From positions 53,752,910 to 53,816,909 of the forward strand of contig NC_080067.1 of NCBI RefSeq assembly GCF_949987535.1: a stretch of DNA of 64,000 nucleotides, written 5' to 3'. Below the pieces are notes generated by a model. The model was not told the origin of the DNA, did not search any database, and saw only the letters and a list, made by a program, of their open reading frames with translations. Positions within the stretch are counted from its first letter, which is position 1, and every line of letters starts with the position of its first letter. The translations under genes and the position numbers were made by a program. Shown one piece after another: positions 24,156 through 33,490 of this stretch. The stretch is from Balaenoptera acutorostrata (taxonomy: Eukaryota; Chordata; Mammalia; Artiodactyla; Balaenopteridae).

Positions 24156-24500
24156 AATTGAGCCTCAGAATCCTTCACAACCCAGTACTCCAGGCAGCTA
24201 TTAACAATCGATGACAATGAGCACAAGATTAAAATTAATTTGTAGTTCCGCGCAGAGACATATGTCAGCATTAGACATAGCCCCATAACATCATAAACTG
24301 CCTAACACAGGTAAGGTCAAACATGAACCTAAATGTTTAAGACTAAAGCCGTTTGTTCTTTGGTCAATAATTATTTTCCCAACATATTCAACAAGAGCTT
24401 GTGTTTCATAAAGAGAGTTTTAGGAATTAATTAAGAAACAGTACACTTAAATTGAGAAATGCTAATGCCTCTGTAATTCACAGTAATTTTTAAGGCCTGA
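24156..24500. promoter_or_regulatory. Candidate conserved noncoding block
   Basis: Repeat-free, with many homeodomain- and SOX-like AT words: AACAATCGAT near 24204, AATTAATTTG near 24234, GGAATTAATTAAG near 24423, TCAATAATTATTTTCCC near 24363. It also has an isolated CGCGCAG near 24249. No frame. The regulatory reading is inference from texture. Confidence 0.25.
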
Positions 24501-25980
24501 CCAGGAAATAGAAAACTATTTGACAGGGTCTGGGCTAAAAGCCATGGATGGTATCCACTGTTTAATGTTGTATAATTTACAAACTTCTGTTCTTTCAACA
24601 ACTACTTTGAGAATGAAGTTGCTAAGTAAATACACAGCTCACAAACAGCACAGAAGAGCTAACCCACCCCTCACATCTTGCAAAAAGGCAGTGGCCCTAA
24701 ACAGGAAGACAATATGTACAAACTGCCTGCCAAAAGCACCCAGATACTAAACAGTCTCACTATACAAATTTTTTTAAGTTTCTTAAGATGCCTCAAAGAA
24801 CTAAAAATCTTTTGATTTCATGAGCAAAATGCATTTGTGGCTGACAGAGTCACATCAACAAAGTTTGATGATTTTACTTTATGCCTATAGATCTGCAGAA
24901 TGAGACACAGGGCATAAATGTCACAGAGACAGGAGGTTTCACATGCATTCACATACAGTATGTCAAATGTTTTCCACTTACAAGAAATATAATTTTAATC
25001 AAGTCTTCATTATTACGTGTTTCAGTAGCCCCCCCGCCTCAAAAAAAAAGTCCTGCCTCTCATTCCTCACTTATATCTGTCTATCTTAGAACTGTCCTGA
25101 CACTGGCAGTCACAATATTTAATAAATTAGATCCAAAAGAGCATGCTTCCAGAGATACAGAAATGGAGTTAACTTTTTCCCAGTGTCAGGACCTACAAAG
25201 GGTTTATTAAATAGTTCTCTCCACTTACGACGGTCCTTAGAGCAACAAGGCCCAGGGATGAGGGTTTGAGTGATATCAACACTATTACTGACTTAAGCTA
25301 TTAGAAAACCTTTATTTGCTTTATAAATAATGCTGCCAATTCTTGCTTTAAAGTTTAAACAACTCACTGGAATGATAACACTCAAAAGACAGTACCTAAA
25401 AAAAAACTGAGTGATCCTAAAAATTTCAAAACTTAAAGTTTTCAGAAAGGTTAAACAGCATTAGAAAATGTGTTTGGAGATTTTTTTTGTTAATATAACA
25501 ATCATCATATGACACTCAAATTAAGGTTAATATCCTGGAAAAAAGAATTCTTTTTGTCAACTGGTGTTCTGTGGCTTGAGACTTCAGTGAAAGGTTTCAC
25601 TTGAAAAGGCTATGAAAACAACAGCCACTGATCCAGAAGTTCTCAACAGCTCAGAGATGCAAGGTCATTCATAATTGTCTCCATCTTTCTTTGCTCTCTC
25701 TAGAGTATAATTACTTCAAGAAACAAAATCCTGGTTTATTTTACTAAAATCCAGAAACTCACCACTTATGCAGCAACAGCCGCTTCCCCTATCCCTGGTT
25801 TAAATATCCATAACTGTCACCACTCCCAGGTATATTCTACAAGACAATGCCTAACCCTTGGTGGGTCTAATTTTTCAGAATCTGCATATTGTTAAAATAT
25901 CAGCTCACCAGTCGAGTGGTTACAATGAATTAGTCATATGAAAACAGATATTAGCACTTGGTTGAGAAGAAGGAAGGTAG
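24500..25980. other. Noncoding DNA, no gene seen
   Basis: No named repeat. Frames at 24520-24750 and 24881-25210 (109 codons) show no motif; the latter runs through a C7 and an A9 run, which argues against coding. Confidence 0.5.
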
Positions 25981-25984
25981 AATA

Positions 25985-26175
25985 GTGTCATGGAAAAATA
26001 ACAGAATCCATTTTGGAAATTAGAATCTCAGCCGCATCATTTACTAGCTGTGAGAAAGTAGGAAAGTTATTCACCTGCCCTATGTGAGAGGTGGGGAAAT
26101 GATATCTATCTCATAGGACTGTTGTGTGGATTAAAAGAGGTAACATGTCAATGGGCACGTGGATGATAGAATGAA
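25985..26175 (+). mobile_element. MIR SINE
   Basis: It has 'atcatttactagctgtgaga', the core 'gttattcacctgccctatgt', then 'atctcataggactgttgtgt' and 'ggattaaaagaggtaacatg', all in MIR order. Plus orientation, decayed. Confidence 0.85.
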
Positions 26176-26551
26176 CCTCAACAAATTAACTACCTTGCTT
26201 AACAAGATAACACTCAGGAAATATTTAAAAGTACAACATCTGATTAGGACAGGAGAAGGAGCTTGTAATCACCTAACCAGAACCCTTCACATGTCCAAAG
26301 GATTTAGCAAGTAGTAGATCACTCCACCAGAGCAGTTTCAGAAGAGTGGGAGACAAGAATGATTGTCTAGAGGACTATGGTAGGGAAGGAAATTGAGAAA
26401 ATGGATCTGAACAATACTTTCTAGAAGTGTGGCTGTGAAGGAAAAAGAGAAATACGGGATTGGGCATTGGATTTGGAATGTGCGTGTCTGGTATCTTTAG
26501 GATGGGAGAGTTTGAGCATTTGCATGTCTGAAAGTCAAGGTCAGATATAAA
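26176..26551. other. Noncoding DNA
   Basis: Nothing recognisable. It lies within a long minus-strand open frame (26375-26968) that crosses two repeats and is judged not a gene. Confidence 0.4.
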
Positions 26552-26682
26552 TAGGAGGACCAGATAATTTATCAACCAAACCAGACATTTTTGAGACTGA
26601 GAGTAGATGCTATTAATAATTATGTTCGGACAATAGGAGTAAACTGGAGCTGTCCCAGGCCAACTAGAGTCTGGTGACCCTA
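26552..26682. mobile_element. Short DNA transposon with inverted ends
   Basis: About 131 bp with inverted ends (TAGGAGGACCAGAT versus TAGGGTCACCAGAC on the other strand) and the interior words 'accaaaccagacatttttga', 'gctattaataattatgttcg' and 'aaactggagctgtcccaggc'. I recognise the pattern as a widespread short palindromic mammalian element, probably nonautonomous, but not its exact name. Flanking 8-mers agree at only six of eight positions, so the insertion site is weakly supported. Confidence 0.55.
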
Positions 26683-26819
26683 AAGATAAAGGGAGATGTT
26701 GAAGATATACAAAGGGAAAGAAGAATGAAGGAGCAAGATCCTTGAGTAGGGAGGAGAGAAGGAGAGAGAAGGAGCTGAGTAGAGGCATAGTTGGTAGGGG
26801 TAAAAGAAGGAAAAAATTA

Positions 26820-26910
26820 ACCCTTTCCCATGTGCCAGACACAGATCGAACACCAGCTGCACCCCTGTTCTCAGAGAATTTACAGTTAAGTGCATGGATT
26901 ATCATGTGTA
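26820..26910 (-). mobile_element. L2/L3-like 3' end scrap
   Basis: The plus strand has 'tcccatgtgccagacacaga' followed by 'gttctcagagaatttacagt', the reverse of an ancient LINE 3' segment. Short, tentative. Confidence 0.4.
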
Positions 26911-27228
26911 AGAGAAGCGGAGGAAGGGCATGGGATTGGCCATGAGGAGAAGAACCTGTGACATTCAATTTTCAGAAAATGTCCTAGAATTTCTCTTGGG
27001 GGGAGTTGTAGTTTGAAAAGCATAGTTGATATTATTCAGTGTATTTTCTTTCTTTTTGAATTGGCCACATATTTATTTTGAAATTTTGAACATTGAAGGA
27101 AGTTGTTTTCTTTAGTATTTGCTTTTGTTTTGTTATCACAGGAAGACGCAGGCTAAAACTGGTTCAGAAATTCTGACTGAGTGACAGGGAAATAGCTGCA
27201 CTTTAGTGAACATACTTTCCAGGTTCTA

Positions 27229-27313
27229 TAGGTATGTATGTATATATATGTGTGTGTACATGTATGTATGTATATATGTGTGTATGTATATTATCACCAT
27301 ACACACACACATA

Positions 27314-27351
<38 letters not shown>
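27229..27351. repeat. (TG)n/(TATG)n/(TA)n compound microsatellite
   Basis: TATG and TG units (27229-27290), then a (CA)n-(TA)4-(TG)n perfect 20-bp palindrome (27305-27324), then a (TA)n run to about 27351. Cruciform- and slippage-prone. The 64-codon frame across it is not coding. Confidence 0.9.
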
Positions 27352-27357
<6 letters not shown>

Positions 27358-27971
27358 CCCATGGACTGTACTCCCCACAATGGTTCAGGGATATAGGGGC
27401 TCAGCAAATGTCTGTGGAATTGCATTAGACTGACTGCCTTCCTACCTTGGCATGGCTGTACTGGTTAACAGGAATCATGCCAGCTTTGAAACACAGATCC
27501 ATGGTCAAATCCCCTTACTACGACCCTTACAAATGTGGGTCTTTTCTGATAAATTATTTTAGCCTCTCTGTGCCACATATTTCTCTCTGTAATGTATATT
27601 TATGTACATATTCTACATAGAGGATATAAATATATATTTAAATATTTTTACAAACTTTATAAACAACCTGATAAGTAATTTAATGAGAAATTGAAATCAG
27701 AAATTATATATGTAATGTGAAATATATATGTATATATGTAATATAAATGTAAATTATATAGGTACTATAAGATTATATAATCATATATATAAATAGAGAG
27801 AATATAGAATATAAACATATATATTCAAATATTTATACTAATTTTATAAACAACCTGACAAGTAATTTGATGAGAAATCTGCAGACACTGCTGACATGTG
27901 CAGACATTTGCTGAGCCCCTTTATCCCTGAGTTACTGGGGGGGGAGGGGGGATGTACAGTTTGTGGGTTCT
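27352..27971. repeat. Inverted repeat flanking an AT-rich core
   Basis: The left arm, 27354-27413, and the right arm, about 27901-27972, are imperfect reverse complements. Both contain 'cagcaaatgtctg', 'ggggctcagc', 'tcagggata', 'actgtac' and 'agaaccca' in the same order when one is inverted. The 31 bp nearest the core agree at about 29 positions. The right arm has an expanded G-run (27938-27950). The arms resemble LINE 3' ends, so they could be two copies in opposite directions or one inverted duplication. The core, about 27414-27900, is AT-rich. Confidence 0.75.
27625..27885. repeat. Local direct duplication in the AT-rich core
   Basis: The segment 'tttataaacaacctgataag' with its right neighbour at 27655-27692 is repeated as 'tttataaacaacctgacaag' at 27844-27881. 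Similar ATATTTAAATATT-type sequence precedes each. The repeat period is about 190 bp, with substitutions between copies. Confidence 0.75.
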
Positions 27972-28955
27972 ACGCTCAAGAAGTAAAGCTTAAAGCAGTA
28001 AAATAAACTGCTAAATTAAGAGTAAACTTTGAAATGCTAAATAGGGTAGAGAGAGAGCTGTTAGAATACAAAAGAAGAGCTGAAATCTGGTTTAACTGGT
28101 CCAATCAGAACATGTGTCACAGAAGAGAAGACAGCTAAGCAAAGCCTCGTGAGTAGGGCAGTGATTCTTCAGGTTGCTGGAATGGGTCCCTGTGTGGATT
28201 CGTAGAAGGTGGGCAAGGGAAGGCTTGGGGACCACTTGTGGCCAGATGCAATGAGCAGCTGCGTGCTATTAGAACATGAAGGGTGGGGCTAGAGGAGGAG
28301 ACAGCAGAAGAGATATAACTGGAAGGAAAGAGGAAATACACTCCCAACGGTTGCTATCTTAATTCAATACCAAAATAATGTAATTGGATCTCTATTGGAA
28401 GAAAACAAGCAGGCACTGAAGATTTTTTCCAATTTCCAAGGCTGTTTCCCAAGCCAGGATTTTTGAGGGCCAGTTTCTCCAAATAGCTTCAAATTTGTTT
28501 ACATGATCTTACAAAAAAATCTTTATCTCTCCACATGTGGTACCCCCTGTCAGCACAATCATTTATTTCTGAGCTCTAAGAAGACACTTGACTTTCTGGA
28601 GTGATATGACACTTTGATTTTACAGGAGGATTAGCTGGGTCTATTGGTGCTTCCTCGTAGGTGGTGCTGAGAGTATGCCTAACCCCACTATGTTATCTGG
28701 ACCCAAATATTTTTCTTCTGACTCTCAACTAAGATGTGATGAAACTTGCCAGTAGAGGTATAAAGATAATACCTGACAAGAGAAGAGATTAGATGCAAAG
28801 CTAACACCCAATCTTATCTTATATTCACAAGGAGGATCTAGGGCTTTGTCTTTTGTACACTGCTTTATTTCCCACATCCATGTGTTCCCCTGGCAGCTCA
28901 CTACACTAATCTCTTAACAAGCTCTAGGTAAAAGGAGCTTCTTCATTAAAAACAC
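27972..28955. other. Noncoding DNA, possible decayed L2
   Basis: About 28000-28270 has scattered L2-like words in minus orientation but is too decayed to delimit. The rest is unclassified. The 70-codon minus frame at 28135-28347 has no motif. Confidence 0.35.
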
Positions 28956-28962
28956 TTGAAAG

Positions 28963-29295
28963 GACTTCCCTGGCAGCACAGTGGTTAAGCATCCACCTGC
29001 CAATGCAGGGGACACGGGTTCGAGCCCTGGTCCGGGAAGATCCCACATGCCGCGGAGCAACTAAGTCCGTGTGCCACAACTACTGAGCCCACGTGCCACA
29101 ACTACTGAAGCCCACGCTCCTAGAGCCCATGCTCGGTAAGAAAAAGAAGCCACTGCAATGAGAAGCCTGCGCACCTCAGCAAAGAGCAGCCCCTGCTCGC
29201 CACAACTAGGGAAAGCCCATGCGCAGCAATGAAGACCCAGCACAGCCAAAAATAAATAAATTAATTAATTAGTTAAAACAAAAACAACAACAACA
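28963..29295 (+). mobile_element. CHR-1-type tRNA-derived SINE
   Basis: It begins GACTTCCCTGGCAGCAC and has the B box GGTTCGAGCCC near 29018, a duplicated 'gtgccacaactactgag' module (29070-29107), the 'gaagacccagcacagccaaa' end and a long A-rich tail of (AAATA), (TTAA) and (CAA) units. Target duplication is about 15 bp: AAAAACACTTGAAAG (28948-28962) and AAAAACTACTTGAAAG (29296-29311), differing by one inserted base. Unlike the other three copies its tail is plain A-rich DNA with no foreign sequence. Confidence 0.92.
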
Positions 29296-29311
29296 AAAAA
29301 CTACTTGAAAG

Positions 29312-30610
29312 TTTCTCCCAAGCCTGACCACAACTGACCAGGGTGGAATCAACCGAACAACTTACTAAAGTTCCCTCTTTGAGAAGTGAAATATCATATG
29401 GTTAATACTTTCTAGAAGAATGTTTCACCATCCCAGAAAAAAAAACTCTTAGAAATGGTAAATGCCAATGAAAGGCTACTACAGGTAGACGATACCAGAT
29501 TCATTTACCAATAAGCTCGTACAATGATGGAGCATGTTTTAAGAAAAAAGAAATGATTCTTCAGGGAAAACATATAATACTCTGGGTACAATCTATCAGT
29601 CTCAGGACTTGCAGAGTGATCATATGCATTCACACATATGCATTCACAACCAAGACAGGAAGAGCTACTATCCCTAAGATCATCTTGACCTCAGAAATAA
29701 CTGGTTTGAGGACTTCAGAAACCAATGCTCAGTAAAGGGTCATCACCTCTTTCCTCTTTCTTCCCCCAGTATTGTGTGTGTTTCCCTTCTAGAGACTTTA
29801 TTTGGGAGTTCTATTTAGCAATGAAATATGAAGTCATTAGAAATTCACCAGTGAATGATGGATTGCCTTTTGTCACATAGCCAATGGATCTATGTTTCTG
29901 TATCATGGTAGCGCATAGACATTTGAAGGACCCATGAATTAGAGGAATGACAGACAGACAGACCAGGGAAAGCTTATCTAAAAGCAACAATATGTCAAGA
30001 TCTCAACACTGAGCCCAGAAATTAATTTATGGCAAGACTGATATCTTTCGGTAAAAGAACATGTAACTGTTTACCAAATATGACCACAGTTCCCACTGCC
30101 CAGGCCACCGAAGGACCTGAGCATTGCCTCTGCAGCCCTTCCTTCAAACAATGCATCCTTGTTCCTTGGTCTCCCAGCTGTGACAGGCATGATAAAAATG
30201 GAGATTGTTTTTATACTCTATGTGCTGTTTCTTCACTGACAGCAGCATGGTTATTCGCCAAATAATGAGTATGTTGGCATTTTTATAAATAAAGTGCTTG
30301 GTCTTGACAGTAATCTGTGCAGGGAGGACTTGGAGGATGGACAAAAAATGTCTTCTTTCCCATGCACAGGAAAAAGCCCTCCTTGGCTATTTTTCAGCAC
30401 ACTGAAATGTCTTTTGACCAAAAAGCAGCCAGAAGCACAGCTATGACATCAGCCTAGCCAAAGCCCTGCTCTCCCCATAAGGACACAGGGAAGTATTTCT
30501 TTCCTTCATGGCTTGCAGGAATGTGTTCCTGGGGCTTCCTGAGTTATACAAGGAGGATTTTGTTTCACTAGAGTAGGGGCCTGGGAGTGAAGAGGGGAAA
30601 AGTGTGGAAA
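29312..30610. other. Noncoding DNA, no gene seen
   Basis: There is a perfect 14-bp tandem duplication, CATATGCATTCACA, at 29621-29634 and 29635-29648. Short frames on both strands at 29553-30344 have no motif. Confidence 0.5.
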
Positions 30611-30614
30611 CATT

Positions 30615-30725
30615 CAGTGAACTCTCACCATGTTCTGTGCGTACTGAAATTGTTTTGCTTCATCCTGACAATAACCCTGGGAGGTGGGTATTGTTGTGCC
30701 CAATTTACAGACAAGGAAACCATGC
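30615..30725 (-). mobile_element. MIR fragment, minus orientation
   Basis: The plus strand has 'tcatcctgacaataaccctg', 'ggaggtgggtattgttgtgc' and 'ccaatttacagacaaggaaa', the reverse MIR core. The overlapping frames of 65-77 codons on both strands are chance. Confidence 0.8.
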
Positions 30726-30939
30726 ACGCTCCGGTGTGGACACAAATACTCTGTCCACAGCAATCCAGCCCAGAAGTAGTCAGAAGGAGAGGGATAATCG
30801 AAGTGTGAGAAAGGGGATACACGTTTCTCCTTTATGAAAATCATCTTACTGGCTACAGAATTTCAAGCACATGTTCTGCTGTAGACATGTAATATTTGTT
30901 TTGCCAAAAGAAACTACTTTGCAGTTTTTAAAGCATTTT

Positions 30940-31115
30940 ATAAACAACATCTCTCTAAGCATCATTAAAGGAACCCCCTGGGTAGGAGGTAGATTTAATT
31001 ATTATTTGACAAATGAGAAAACTAACCTTCTGAGAGTTTAGGCAAAGTGCCAAAGTCACAGCTAATGAGCAGAAGAAAAGAGACTCAGTGCAGATCTTCT
31101 GATTCTTCTTCCCTG
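30940..31115 (-). mobile_element. MIR fragment, minus orientation
   Basis: The plus strand has 'ggtaggaggtagatttaatt', 'attatttgacaaatgagaaa', 'ggcaaagtgccaaagtcaca' and 'gctaatgagcagaagaaaag', in reverse MIR order. Lies 215 bp from the preceding MIR piece with the same orientation. The 140-codon minus frame over it (30955-31377) is not a gene. Confidence 0.75.
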
Positions 31116-31284
31116 GTGCAATGTCTTCCACTTCACTCTGCTTCTCTCTTACTGCTGAGCATGATAGAAACCCAGAAAAAAACTCTCCTGCTACCGGTGC
31201 CGGAGGAGGGTAAAGACAATGGGCACCATTAATGCAGTCTGTCAGGAAGAAACTTGTTTGAACAACTGAAGGATTCAACTGTGG

Positions 31285-31560
31285 GGACTTTTTGCGGAGG
31301 GTATTTCCACAGCCCCTTCTCCACCACTCCCCTCCCTTCCCTGCCAACCCCGTCGTCCCAGTAAAATCAATCTGCACGTGGTACAGATCGAAGTCGCCTA
31401 GCGCACCGTGGTTCCTACAGGGACAGCCCTACACACTACACACTGCTAGTATTTCCAGGCAGCAGAGCGCTTAATCCAGAAGGACCAATACAAGAGCGTG
31501 GCATCTAACCTAGCACGGTTTGGAGAATTCCTATACGAATAGTGAAAATCTTCACTGAGC
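31285..31560. promoter_or_regulatory. CpG-bearing GC-richer block, candidate regulatory element
   Basis: CpG dinucleotides are packed here compared with the AT-rich surroundings: GCGG near 31292, CCCCGTCGTCCC near 31346, a CACGTG E-box at 31375-31380, and CG at about 31390, 31396, 31402, 31407, 31468 and 31497. There is a C/T-rich run at 31313-31345. No repeat matches. It is too short and CpG-poor for a classic CpG island; an enhancer or old promoter is possible. Confidence 0.3.
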
Positions 31561-32375
31561 CGGGGCAGGAGGTGAACAGAAGCACCCCCAAGGTGACAGT
31601 GTAACAGCAGGCCAGTCACGAAACAGGAGCACCACTAAGGGTCCAGTTTGTTTCACTTGTAGAAGAAACCCTTGGACTGTCTTTCCAGCAACCACTGGAA
31701 TCTGGGTGCAATGGTCTTTGGGCCAGGGGGTTACTGGTCTGCTAGCCAAATTCCAAGTGAATGTTTCTAAACTCCGCTCTCCACAAGGGGATTTAGAAAT
31801 ACGGAATAAGGGCCATCACATATAACTCAAAAATAAAATCTACCCCTCGCCATCACTTTTTAATGTGCATTTAATAATTCAATTCATCCTCTTTAAAAGG
31901 GTAAATTTAGCACTGCTGGATAATTTAGGATAAATTGGGCAGGTAAAGCCCCAAGACCTTCTGCTTTAAAGCACTTAACACCAACAAACCTTGAATCGGA
32001 ACTGAGTCGCTACTGGAGAAGATGGAAAATTGTGTTCAATATTAACTTGGTTTTTGATCCTTCAAGAACACTGAACTCACTGTATCAACTAATATATACA
32101 AGCTTCTGACGTCCGAGCAGCCTGTATTTCCTTTCTAGAAGTTGGGCGACAAAGTCTGCTGCTCCTTTCAGCTTCCCTTTAATAAGGGAAGTAAAATAAC
32201 TACTTTGAATGTTATTTATGATTGGGTCTGGGGGTGATAGTTGCCAGATGTGAGACACTTCATGTAAACTATTAAAAGATAAAGACCCCTGAACTTGCAT
32301 GGATTTCTACAAAGCAGAAATAGAAACCAAAGGGTCAAAACAAACACTGTAGCTTCCGAAATGCGTGCCACTAAA
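31561..32375. other. Noncoding DNA
   Basis: No named repeat. Minus-strand frames (31552-31749, 32085-32300) lack motifs. Confidence 0.45.
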
Positions 32376-32379
32376 TTCA

Positions 32380-32725
32380 ATTCAACAACCCCGTGGGTCT
32401 GCCATGGACTAGACACTAGAGGTGAAAATAGAAAGAGGACGAGCCATAAGGGGCTTAGACGCCAGCAAAGGACCAGGGCAACATGGCACAATAAGGGGCC
32501 AGGGCACCAGCGTGTGCTAACGGTGCTGCTGGAGCCTGGGGGAGGTGGGGTCATTCCATTTTGGAGACAAAGCATGAGGAAGGTCACGGTAGACATAACA
32601 CTTGAACTAGGCTTTGAAGGGTGAAAAAGATTTTGTAGAGGATCTATGGAGAGGAGGGGAGACAGAGCACTTGAAGCAGAAAAGAGCACAGGCGAAACAC
32701 TGGAAGAGGAAGAACAGATGCTCTC
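32380..32725 (-). mobile_element. L2 3' fragment, minus orientation
   Basis: The plus strand reads as the reverse of the L2 3' UTR: 'cttgaactaggctttgaagg', 'gtgaaaaagattttgtagag' and 'gagcacaggcgaaacactgg', matching the reverse of the 'cctttgcacatgctgttccc' to 'cttcaagactcagctcaa' region. The 174-codon minus frame at 32216-32740 and the 109-codon plus frame at 32295-32624 are frames through this fossil, not genes. Confidence 0.65.
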
Positions 32726-33195
32726 GAGTAGGTGGGGCAATATTCTGTTCAGAGAAAGAACACATTATACCACCTGAACCTTTACAGTGTGTTGTTTTGG
32801 AAAAAGTATATTAATTTCAGATGTAAAAACATTTTCCTTGTGTACGAGTAAATACTGTAATTGAAGTGACAGAGTAGACATGTAGAATTTATTATCTGAA
32901 AGAAAATCTAATCAATAGGTATTTCATTTCAAAAAGTTAATGAAATATTATGGAGAGAGTGGCCTTTTAAGCTTTGATTTTTAGATTCGGAGAAAGAGCT
33001 TAATTTTCAGTGACAAGGTCACTACCAGTTGAATGGTCTCCTTTTGCTTCCCACAGAAATGATGGTTCTTTCGTTCTTGAATTATTTATTAAAATCAGGC
33101 TTCAATAATTGGAGTTTATTTCAACTTTTTTTTTGTAGATCAGCAAATTAAAATCATGTTACCTTTGTTATTTCTACCAGTCAAAAGGGGTATTA
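32726..33195. other. AT-rich noncoding DNA
   Basis: No gene or named repeat. Confidence 0.5.
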
Positions 33196-33199
33196 AAGT

Positions 33200-33490
33200 A
33201 CTTATGTGAAATCAAACATTAATTTCATGGAAGTGTTATTGGTGTGTAACAACAAAATCTTCTCTTTTCAGTTCATGCTAATTAATATTCAATGCAGTAA
33301 GTACACATGTATTTAATACTATTATCATCAAGGAAGGGCAGTGGGTTCAAGTCATTGTAAAGGACAATGTGGGTATATTTTATCTCCTGCTAATTAGCAA
33401 AATTAGATGAGCTCCTGGAAGATTATTTCAAAGCAAAGCTTTGCCAAGCCTACTTTCAATAAGCAGTTTTTATGCCTCCAATAGCCTAAG
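33200..33490. promoter_or_regulatory. Candidate conserved noncoding block with splice-like signals
   Basis: Repeat-free DNA with homeodomain-type TAATTA words (33279-33284, 33391-33395) and a GCTAATTAGC palindrome near 33390. It includes a pyrimidine tract plus AG (33261-33271) and GTAAGT (33297-33302) that would bound a 25-nt exon, 33272-33296. No conservation or transcript evidence is available here. Confidence 0.25.

Noticed and set aside
26375..26968. 197-codon minus-strand open frame, the longest in the window
   Set aside because: It crosses a short DNA transposon and an L2-like scrap, is rich in F, L, S and P as expected from antisense purine-rich DNA, and has no family motif.
27234..27428. 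Frame rich in Y, V, C and I
   Set aside because: Artefact of the TG/TA microsatellite.
30955..31377. 140-codon minus-strand open frame
   Set aside because: About a third of it is antisense to a MIR and the rest covers the CpG-bearing block; no domain is seen.
32216..32740. 174-codon minus-strand open frame with hydrophobic stretches
   Set aside because: It runs through an L2 3' UTR fossil; the apparent membrane segments come from T-rich repeat sequence.
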